Both the position numbers and the translations under genes were made by a program. From Echeneis naucrates (Eukaryota > Chordata > Actinopteri > Carangiformes > Echeneidae), in assembly GCF_900963305.1 (NCBI RefSeq), contig NC_042521.1, positions 1,007,428 to 1,071,427 on the forward strand: DNA of 64,000 bases. The letters run 5' to 3'. The notes under the pieces were generated by a model. That model saw only the letters and a program-made list of their open reading frames with translations. It did not search any database and was not told the origin of the DNA. Positions 55,902 through 64,000 of this stretch are shown here, piece by piece; the stretch's first letter is position 1; every line of letters begins with the position of its first letter.

Positions 55902-56894
55902 TCCCTCAGTCAGACTGAAGAGGAACTTATCTGAACCAACAGCTGCTCTGAAACACAAACACTAGAGGTCTGACTGTGACATATTCTCATGTTGAAAAGT
56001 CTGCTGTGTTAGAGAAACTATTTATTTAATTTATTCATGAGTATGAAAAGATTTTCTCATTTCAAAATTCACAGAGCAACGAAATAAAAAACTCTAACTT
56101 GACATCAAAAGTTATTATACTTCTCGTAGTTTGAATCTTTATATATAATAAAGACATTTAATGAACACAAACAAATCCACACAAATGATGAACACAACTT
56201 CTGCACTCATATTGATGTTACAAAATCACCATCAAACACAGTCAACATCCCTGAGAGCTAATCCAGAACTGACACGAGTCACTGTGAGTTTCATGGACCG
56301 GCTGTTTCTATTCAGACGTCAGCAGTCGGACAGCAGACATTTAACGCTTTCACAAGAAAACACACTGAAGACAAACTGCTGATCAGAGCGTCTTTATTGT
56401 CATGAAATATGGAACACGTCAGCGTTACGAGAAGCAAAAAGCTCAATGAAAAGATATAAAAGCAAAGTTAAAGAGAAACAGAGACAGAGAGTTCCAAAGT
56501 GAGAGCAGAGTTACTGGATGTCTCTGTATGCTGATGATACCACACTTTATATATCTGATCCAGAGATGAGGCAGATTTCAATCCTTCAACATGAAACAAT
56601 CAAATCTGACTCAATCATTTCATCTACAGGGTTCATTTAGGAGAAGAGATGAATCAGGTTTTATTTCAGGTCACTCAGAAAGTTTGACCATCTGTTGATG
56701 TTCGAAAAACTCCAGATGGACACAGAATTTATTTGATGAACAGATCTTTATTTTCTGAAATAGTGACATTACAAATGTTACAGAAAACTAGAAAACATGT
56801 CTGAGAGAAAGACAGAAAATGAGAAAGAGACGAAGATGGCGTTACATGGAGCAGAATGAAACCAGCAGCAGAGACCAGCTCGGTTGGATCCAGA
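55902..56894. other. V1-to-C interval, copy B
   Basis: No gene seen. A minus-strand poly(A) signal for the C exon (plus-strand TTTATT) lies at 56747-56752, about 140 bases past the C stop codon. Confidence 0.5.
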
Positions 56895-57223
56895 CTAGGA
56901 ACACTGGCCTTTACTCAGAGTCTCTGAGACCGCAGCCTGGGAGCCCTGGGTGGCCTCGCAGGTCACAGAGTCCAGGCTGGTCCACTGGTCTTTAGTGAGA
57001 CTCAGGGTGCTGGTCCAGCTGTAGAGGCCGTCCTTCCCCACCACCCCCCGGCTCTGGTCCCCGCTGCTGCTGCTGATGCTGCCGCCCCGCCCCACCTTCC
57101 AGGACAGGGTCCAGCCTGAGGGGAAGCCCTTGTCGGCCAGGCAGATGAGCGTGGCCTCCCCGTTCTCTTTGTCCAGCTCCTTCCTGGAGGGGGGCAGCAC
57201 CCTCAGGGTGGGACGGGTGTCAC
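56895..57223 (-). CDS. Immunoglobulin light-chain constant domain exon (kappa-like CL)
   Basis: Single C-domain exon of about 109 codons on the minus strand, with the acceptor CTTCTAG/GT. It reads [16 protein letters not shown], then [12 protein letters not shown] with the first intradomain cysteine, LSWKVG with the core tryptophan, [23 protein letters not shown] with the second cysteine, and ends KGQCS with the cysteine that bonds to the heavy chain. The phase matches the J donor, joining ...FGS to DTRP. No transmembrane segment is present, as expected for a light chain. It fits the teleost L1/L3 (kappa-related) type. The exact isotype is not settled. Confidence 0.9.
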
Positions 57224-58065
57224 CTAGAAGACACCAATCAGATTAGAGGACGGGGAGCGGACAGCTGTCAATCAAACAGCAGACACTTGGACACCTTGAC
57301 TGTGTGAGAGCTGATTTAGTCCCTGAAGGAGTTTCTGTCAGATGGTTTTTCTGCTCCACCGGTCACTGACTCACACATTGTTTCACTTCCCTTTAAGAAG
57401 CCTCTCATGCACATCAGCACAGAGACAATCATCAGACAGTTTGAGCTGAAATATATCAAAGTACACTGGAAACACAAAAGATGATTTTACATTTCAACAG
57501 CTGCATTTTACCCTCGTCTATATCGCACTATTTCATGGAGACTTTTCTAAAAGACAAAAACTGTTTTTTTAGGAATCTCTTCAAAGTCCTGGTTGGTTTA
57601 TGATGAAACACATTTAGGGATAAAACTATTAAAGCACAACAGTTAATCAGATCTACTGTGAAAAGCTCCAATATCACATAAAAACAGACGGCTGAATTTA
57701 AAAGTCAGACATAAACAAAGAGAAGCCAGCGACTTCAGAAAAGTTCAGTCACACTGTTCAGAATAACTTTAACTGAACGGCACAAAAGTTTAAGAGGGAA
57801 AGATGTTGCTGATTGTTGCTGTTTAATCTTTGCTGCTGCTCAGATTGTTCACATTTCACTAATTAACCGCAACAAGAAAAGAAAAGTTCAGAGAATCTGC
57901 TTCAAGTTCAGCTTCAGGGTCAAAGAGGAGAAACCAAGAAGAAAATAGAGATTTGAAAGAGTTTTAGATCAGACAAAGGGAAATTTATATCCTCTACAAA
58001 TGTTCAGACACAGAAAAGGAGACCTGAACACACAAAACATTATTAATATTGAAGCAGAAACTTAC
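57224..58065 (-). other. J-C intron of the IgL unit
   Basis: About 840 bases between the J donor and the C acceptor. A kappa-type intronic enhancer could lie here, but I could not identify one by eye. Confidence 0.5.
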
Positions 58066-58142
58066 TTCCAAATTCCAGTCTGGTTCCTCCACCAAAAGTC
58101 AACCACAGTGATACAAACTCATTGAGCCGTCGTACAAAAACC
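58066..58142 (-). CDS. Immunoglobulin light-chain J segment with 23-bp-spacer RSS
   Basis: J coding at 58103-58066 reads [12 protein letters not shown], with the diagnostic FGxG motif, and ends at a GTAAGT donor. The RSS lies at 58104-58142 on the side away from C: gene-strand heptamer CACTGTG, spacer of exactly 23 bases, nonamer GGTTTTTGT. This pairs with the 12-base-spacer RSS of each V under the 12/23 rule and is the kappa-type arrangement. Only one J was found in this unit. Confidence 0.92.
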
Positions 58143-59415
58143 TCTGACTGTACAGAGACACGGCTCTCTGAGTCTGAAACAAACAAACTCAACTAAATTC
58201 ACCTCCAATATTTTGGCTGCCTGCCTGAGAAAGACTGAAATTCAATATGACACATTTCTGTTTCTTTACATCGGAAAGACTTTTGTAGAATTTATAATAT
58301 GTGATAGAATTGGAAACAGTAACAGACCAAAAGTTGGATATCACCACAGTAGACACATCCAGTATCCTGAACAAAGAAATGCTCATAAATGATAGAAAAG
58401 ACTTTCGCTGTAAAGAATAGAACATTTTTCTGATGTGAATGACTGAATGTCACCAGAACGTAAAGATCCTAAAACAAACAGTAAATCTGTCTAAAAAGGA
58501 CGACAGAATATGTTGAAGTGTGCATTAAATGAAAGCTTTCAAATCTTTAATGTCAGCATAAACAAACACAAACACTCTGATCAAACTAGATTATATTGAG
58601 GGGAATCATGTTGATGTCATCATAAAACAGGCTGAAACATTTCAAACCTTCTGTGTCCTCCACAACAATCAGCCATGACATCATGACCTCCTGACCCCAC
58701 ATGGATGGAGGACCTAAAGTTTCCCAGCAGGACATTGTCCAAAGCATCACACTGTCTGCACCAGCTGGTCTTCTTCCCACAATGCATCTTGGTGTGATGT
58801 CTTCCTCAGGTAGTGCTGCACACACACGCACACACACACACGCACACACACACAACTGACCATCCGGATGATGTCAACGAAAACCTGATCCATCAGACCG
58901 GACCACCTTGTTCCATGGCCCCGTGGTCCGGTTCTGATGCTCATACGTCCATTGTAGGAGGTTCTGGTGGTGGACTGGGGTCAGCATGGACACCCTGACC
59001 AGTCTGCAGCTCCACCACAAACTGTGATGGTCTGTGTGTTCCCACAGCTTTCTGTCAGAACCAGCATGAACTTCTTCAACAGGTCTTCTGTTGGATCAGA
59101 CCACACGGTCCATCAATGGGTCCTGATCCAGGACCATGTGGTTCAGTGGTTTTCCTTTCCTGGAACACCTTGGTAGGTCCTGGCTGCTGCAGAGAGGAAC
59201 CTCCCACAGAGTTGCAGTTTGGTTCTCATCAAAGTCTCTCAAGTTACTGAAAAAATAAAAGAAAATAAATAAATAAAAATAAATTATAATTAAATAAACA
59301 AACCTTTTTTTTTTTTTTTTTTACAAAACTTCTTAAAAATAAGAACCAACAAATTGTGATGATCAGATTGATCCAAGTCCCTGTTGGAGTCAGTCAGCTC
59401 ATTTCCATAGAGACA
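58143..59415. other. J-to-V2 interval
   Basis: No gene seen. It contains a CA array near 58818-58854 and an AT-rich stretch with a poly-T run near 59305-59322. The duplicated block ends at 59071, and the sequence beyond it is unique in the window. Confidence 0.5.
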
Positions 59416-60025
59416 CTTTGCATCAGCAGCACCATGCTCCAGTGCTCTGGGAGACTTTATAGTCCTGACAGTTGAAGACTGGAGGACTGACAGCTTTTCC
59501 TTCATCACAACACAACACACATGAAAAACATGACTCTGATCTCCGTCCTCATCTGGACTCTCCTCTGCTGCTGCTTCACAGGTAAAGTCCAGAGAATCAA
59601 ACTCCTCTATGAACATCCGTCCCTCTGAAATGAAGCCCACAAAACCAGGTTTCTGTCTCTGTGTCCTCAGAGTCCAGAGGACAGGTCACAGTGACTCAGT
59701 CGCCTGGAGCACTGAGCTCTGCTGTGGGAGGCTCCGCCAGGATCACCTGTAGGACCAGTCAGAATGTTCATGTTTACAACAACTACCACATTTTAGCCTG
59801 GTACCAACAGAAAGATGGAGAAAAACCTAAACTCCTTATTTATGATGCTTCCCGTCGAGTATCAGGGATTCCAGAACGTTTTACAGGAAGTGGATCAAAC
59901 TCTGACTTCACTCTGACCATCAGTGGAGTCCAGACTGAAGATGCAGCAGTTTATTACTGTCAGAGTTTTCACTACATCAACAGTCAGGATGTGTTCACAC
60001 AGTGAAAAAGCGTCGTACAAAAACC
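59416..60025 (+). CDS. Immunoglobulin light-chain V segment V2
   Basis: Same family as V1. Octamer-like CTTTGCAT 59416-59423, leader exon 59521-59581, V exon 59671-59997, RSS 59998-60025 (CACAGTG, 12-base spacer, ACAAAAACC). Both conserved cysteines, [15 protein letters not shown] and YYCQS are present and the frame is open. Frameworks are almost identical to V1 and V4. The differences gather in CDR1 ([12 protein letters not shown]) and at the start of CDR2 and CDR3. Confidence 0.9.
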
Positions 60026-60103
60026 TCCCTCAGTCAGACTGAACAGAAACTGAACTGACTGCTGCAGCTGGAAGATACTGCAGAGACTGATACAGTTCAC
60101 TGA

Positions 60104-60105
<2 letters not shown>

Positions 60106-60146
<41 letters not shown>

Positions 60147-60362
60147 TCATATTATTTCCCTCCTTCCATCTCTTTGGAAATTCATCTCCATCAGGCCTCA
60201 TTAATCCAACTCATCATAAAATCAGCCTGTTTGCTGATGACTCCCTGTTATATATCACAGAATCCTCGTCTCCTCTTCATCAATAGATTCATCAGATCAG
60301 AGGTTAAAGCTGGATTTCTGCTTTCTTCCTCCTGTCCTGTTTGTTAAAATCCACATTTTGAT
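60106..60362 (+). mobile_element. CA array plus L2 LINE fragment
   Basis: A (CA)n array (about 60106-60143) runs straight into 216 bases (60147-60362) that are unchanged from 54087-54302, including the FADDSLLYIT codons. The match then stops sharply. This is a recent partial copy of the LINE fragment near V1, with the CA array at its left edge. Confidence 0.8.
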
Positions 60363-60449
60363 GAAGAGGTCCACTGTGATTGGACATCAGGAGTCCTGAT
60401 GGAAACATCATGATGTGTTGAGGACAGCTACACTTCACTGACTCTGTGT

Positions 60450-61133
60450 GTTTGCATATGTGTCCTGCCTCTCTGCTGCAGCCGTTAAGAGACCAGTGTT
60501 GATCAGTGTCTGTCCAGGCCTTTCAGAGACACCCACACGCCGGCAGCACCATGATGATGTCACTGACTCTACTGCTGGCCACCCTGGGGCTCCTTGTTCA
60601 GGGTGAGACTCTCTTCTGAAAACTGGGCTTCAGGATGCAACCGGGTTCACCTCAGTGATGTTCTGCTGACTGAAACGAGCAGCGTTGACCTTCTTCCATC
60701 TGTTCTCCGTGTTAAAGAAATCATCCTCTTCTGTTTGGATGTCCATCATCTTTGTCCAAGCTGGATTTGTCTCAATGACCTTCTCCTCTTTTTCATGTTT
60801 TCCAGGTTCATCAGGAGAAATCACCCTGACTCAGTCTCCTGGAGCTAAGTCTGTTAGTCCAGGTCAGACCGTCTCTATCAGCTGTAAAGCCAGTTCAAGT
60901 GTCAGTAGCTACCTTCACTGGTACCTTCAGAAACCTGGAGAATCTCCTAAACTCCTGATTTATAATGCCAACAGCCGTCAGTCTGGAGTTCCAGAGCGTT
61001 TTAGTGGCAGTTATTCAAACACAGACTTCACTCTGACCATCAGTGGAGTTCAGACTGAAGATGCAGGAGTTTATTACTGTCAACAAAGTAACAGCCTCCC
61101 GTTCACACAGTGATACAACGTCGTACAAAAACC
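60450..61133 (+). CDS. Immunoglobulin light-chain V segment V3, a second V family
   Basis: Octamer-like GTTTGCAT 60450-60457. Leader exon 60551-60602 ([17 protein letters not shown]), V exon 60806-61105, RSS 61106-61133 with a 12-base spacer. The domain reads [63 protein letters not shown] and AGVYYCQQ. The leader, intron and frameworks differ clearly from V1, V2 and V4, so it is a separate kappa-like family inserted between V2 and V4. The frame is open with both cysteines. Confidence 0.9.
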
Positions 61134-61428
61134 TCCGTCAGCTGAAGAGGAACTGATCTGAACCAGTTCACTGAGGGGACACACACACACACACACACAC
61201 ACTGACTGATCAGAGTTGAACTATTAAATCCTAAAAGATAGATGAATATGTTTTGTCAGATGTGGAAGTTTTCTTCCTTCAACGTTTCCACTCTGAATGA
61301 AATCAGCTGTTTCTTTTAATAGCTGCTGATGTTCAATGAGTCCATCATCCAATCAGACATGGAAAAAAGTTTCTTTCAGCCAAAACATCAGTCACCTCAA
61401 CCTGACTGTCAGGAGATCAATGTTTTGG
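61134..61428. other. V3 downstream spacer with CA array
   Basis: CA array at about 61178-61202, followed by sequence that recurs after V4 (from about 63378). Confidence 0.5.
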
Positions 61429-62600
61429 TCATTTTTCTTTAGAACATGAACATGAAATCATGGCCAGTGATTCCCTCTGTTGCCCCAAAACAAAGAAGTC
61501 GAGCTCATTGATTGAACCTCCGGACAGGGCAGGTGTTAAAGAGAAGACCTGCTTAAAGATCTCACTACTGTTTTCAGTTATACACCGTTTTGAGATCACT
61601 GCTGTAGAGACATTTGTGTGCACTGAACTCGTTCTCTCAAAGAAAACACAGGAAAGATCAGACAGGCCCACATCAGACACAGTAACCTTTGAGATGCTCA
61701 GAGTCTTAGAGATAAGTAGGTCAAGAGTGTGTCCTCTGTTGTGCGTGGCCTCTGTTACATGCTGAGTCAGCCCAAAGTTGTCCAGAGTGTTACTCAGGTC
61801 TTTAGTCTTTCTGTCCTGAGAGTTGTCCACATGGATGTTAAAGTCACCAACAATAATTATACGGTCAAAGTGAACACAGATCAGAGACAGCAGTTCACTG
61901 AGGTCATCAAAAACGTCTGCACAGCATTTTGGGGGTCTGTAAACATTCAGAAACAGGACTCTGGATGAGGCCTTCAGCTGGATAGTTATATATTCAAAAG
62001 ACTGAAAACTTCCAGCAGATAAGTGCTGACATTGAAATGATTCATTCACCCACAATCAGAGTTTCAGGCCCAGCCTTTAGCTTTCCCTGTGGCCTTTTAC
62101 TTTTTAACAGGTTTTCAGTCCTCGCCTTGCTGCTTTGGGATGGATGGTCATCCGACAGAGATCCAGAGTCCTTCGATAGTGGAGCAAATCTGTTCTGTAG
62201 TTTCACACTCTGTTGTGAACCTTCCCATTCACGGTTGTCCAGTCCTGATTCCTCCCATGTACGGGGTAGAAGAGCTCCTCTGTCTCGTAGGAAGTGAAGG
62301 CCAGTCAGTTTCATAGACTTCAGCTCGCCGTGCCCTGCCTGTGATACGTCCTCCCACTTCCAGGAGACATGATTTACTTTGTGGCTTTGCACCGACAGAC
62401 AGACAGTTCCAGGGAGGATTATCACTCCATGATTTATTATAATGCACAGAGTCTGCTTTCTTGGTCGTGTTATCTGTGCTCCTTAGCTGTGGTGACTATT
62501 ACAACATTCACATCAAGGTGGAGACCAAAGGAGATGAAGTCAGAGCTGATAATAAGGCCAACAGTGACGTCAGAAATGATCATGTGTGCAAGTGAATCTA
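61429..62600 (-). mobile_element. 5' part of an L2-clade LINE (ORF1-like piece and endonuclease)
   Basis: On the minus strand, 62055-61429 encodes an APE-type endonuclease: LFLNVYRPPK, IIIVGDFNIHVDN with the catalytic D and N, TLDNFGLTQHVTEATH, GHTLDLLIS and SDVGLSDLSCVFF. Upstream on the same strand (62425-62042) is an ORF1-like stretch (DRGALLPRTWEESG, KAGPETLIVGE) fused closely to the endonuclease, which implies an internal deletion. The reverse transcriptase is missing. It is complementary in content to the RT-only fragments on the other strand. Confidence 0.8.
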
Positions 62601-62653
62601 CAAAAAGAATCTGAGAGAAAACGGTTCAACCTCAGCTCATTTCCATAGAGACA

Positions 62654-63263
62654 CTTTGCATCAGCAGCACCATGCTCCAGTGCTCTGGGAGACTTTATAG
62701 TCCTGACAGTTGAAGACTGGAGGACTGACAGCTTTTCCTTCATCACAACACAACACACATGAAAAACATGACTCTGATCTCCGTCCTCATCTGGACTCTC
62801 CTCTGCTGCTGCTTCACAGGTAAAGTCCAGAGAATCAAACTCCTCTATGAACATCCGTCCCTCTGAAATGAAGCCCACAAAACCAGGTTTCTGTCTCTGT
62901 GTCCTCAGAGTCCAGAGGACAGGTCACAGTGACTCAGTCGCCTGGAGCACTGAGCTCTGCTGTGGGAGGCTCCGCCAGGATCACCTGTAGGACCAGTCAG
63001 GATGTTTTTGTTTACAACAGCAAACATTTCTTAGCCTGGTACCAACAGAGAGATGGAGAAAAACCTAAACTCCTTATTTACTCTGCTTCCACTCGAGCAT
63101 CAGGGATTCCAGAACGTTTTACAGGAAGTGGATCAAACTCTGACTTCCCCCTGACCATCAGTGGAGTCCAGACTGAAGATGCAGCAGTTTATTACTGTCA
63201 GAGTTTTCACATCATCAACAGTCAGGATGTGTTCACACAGTGAAAAAGCGTCGTACAAAAACC
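62654..63263 (+). CDS. Immunoglobulin light-chain V segment V4
   Basis: Same family as V1 and V2. Octamer-like CTTTGCAT 62654-62661, leader exon 62759-62819, V exon 62909-63235, RSS 63236-63263 (CACAGTG, 12-base spacer, ACAAAAACC). Open frame with both cysteines. CDR1 reads [12 protein letters not shown]. One unusual residue is the proline in SDFPLTIS, where the other segments have threonine in a framework 3 beta strand, which may weaken folding. The unit starts abruptly at about 62630, just after the LINE piece. Confidence 0.88.
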
Positions 63264-63904
63264 TCCCTCAGTCAGACTGAACAGAAACTGAACTGACTGC
63301 TGCAGCTGGAAGATACTGCAGAGACTGATACAGTTCACTGAGGACACACACACACACACACAGACACACACACACACACTGACTGATCAGAGTTGAACTA
63401 TTAAATCCTAAAATATAGATGAATATGTTTTGTCAGATGTGGAAGTTTCCACTCTGAATGAAATCAGCAGTTTCTTGTGATAGCTGCTGATGTTCACACA
63501 CTCAGACACCTTTTAGTATCAATCACTGTAAAATCTGCCCGTATGCTGACGACATCATATGATACATCACAGAAATGTTCAACTCACAGTGAGTGAGTCC
63601 ATCATCCAATCAGACATGGAAAAGTTTGTTACAGCCAAAACATCAGTCACCTCAACCTGAGACTGTTTGATTCCCTGGAAACACTTTGTCATTTATTCAA
63701 CGGTTCATTAACAAGGTCACTTCACATTCACAAGCACAGAGGTCGATGAACCAAATTCTATTAAAGAGGCAGACTTTTTTAAATATCTTTTTTTTTATTA
63801 TTCTATCCTGTTTCCTTGCTTCTCCTTTTGACATCAATATTTTAAGTAGTGAAAACATAAATTCACGACTCTCCCCACTAACAGAACGGCCTCACATTGC
63901 TCCA
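63264..63904. other. V4 downstream spacer
   Basis: It repeats the post-V2 sequence, then a CA array at about 63344-63380, then sequence shared with the region after V3. No further gene seen. Confidence 0.5.
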
Positions 63905-64000
63905 TGGGCAGTGACCAGTTCTGTAAAATATCATCATGGAATGTCCGAGGCCTGGCAGATTGGTCAAATCAAAATAAGTTATGACTAGGCTTAAACAGCT
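63905..64000 (+). mobile_element. Start of a LINE endonuclease ORF, cut by the window edge
   Basis: 63922-63984 reads CKISSWNVRGLADWSNQNKL followed by a stop. The SWNVRGL block is the standard N-terminus of the APE endonuclease in LINE ORF2, most like L1/Tx1-type elements. It stops early and is probably dead. Its extent to the right is unknown. Confidence 0.6.

Noticed and set aside
63686-63988. Plus-strand open frame MSFIQRFINKVTSHS...
   Set aside because: It is AT-rich and not conserved in character. The recognisable coding signal in this stretch is the LINE endonuclease start in a different frame.

Overview
The window comes from a ray-finned (teleost, probably percomorph) fish. It has intron-rich vertebrate genes, a teleost-type pomcb gene, fish L2-clade LINE fragments, and immunoglobulin light-chain V segments in opposite orientation to their J-C unit, which is the usual teleost IgL layout.

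The largest-scale feature is an assembly problem. Bases 2820-30900 and 31001-59071 are the same 28 kb sequence, separated by exactly 100 N. The second stretch starts where a contig would start and the first ends where a contig would end. The two differ mainly by one-base indels. The coordinate offset between them falls from 28181 to about 28112 over the first 11-14 kb (copy B is losing bases near its left end). It stays flat through the middle, then climbs back to 28171 over the last 7 kb (copy A is losing bases near its right end). This looks like two contigs whose overlapping, poorly polished ends were placed side by side. It does not look like a biological tandem duplication. The true locus is then a single copy of about 36 kb, and the broken gene copies are mostly artefacts.

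Real gene order (copy A / copy B): tmem65 exon 1 (-, 1743-1971); rnf139/TRC8 (-, 5695-10041 / 33848-38180); tatdn1 (-, 10776-14037 / 38913-42155); ndufb9 (+, 14680-16964 / 42798-45077), sharing a short divergent promoter with tatdn1; a secreted fibrinogen-related (angiopoietin-like) gene (-, 17457-21077 / 45570-49191); a pair of well-spliced minus-strand exons of unknown identity; and pomcb (+, 23120-24307 / 51230-52419). An immunoglobulin light-chain cluster of V(+), C(-), J(-), V(+), V(+), V(+) follows, mixed with CA arrays and L2-type LINE pieces.

The genes left of pomcb match human 8q24.13 (TMEM65-RNF139-TATDN1-NDUFB9), with rnf139 on the opposite strand. They serve general cell functions: mitochondrial inner membrane, ER-associated ubiquitination, a TatD nuclease and complex I. 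The right half holds endocrine and immune genes. The pomcb product keeps ACTH/alpha-MSH and a beta-MSH core but has lost the opioid core of beta-endorphin. In the IgL cluster every V has a 12-bp-spacer RSS and the J a 23-bp-spacer RSS, all arranged for joining by inversion. I found no bacterial, viral or CRISPR content, and nothing I would call a wholly new system. The best candidates for new biology are the unidentified exon pair and the two-sided inversional IgL unit.
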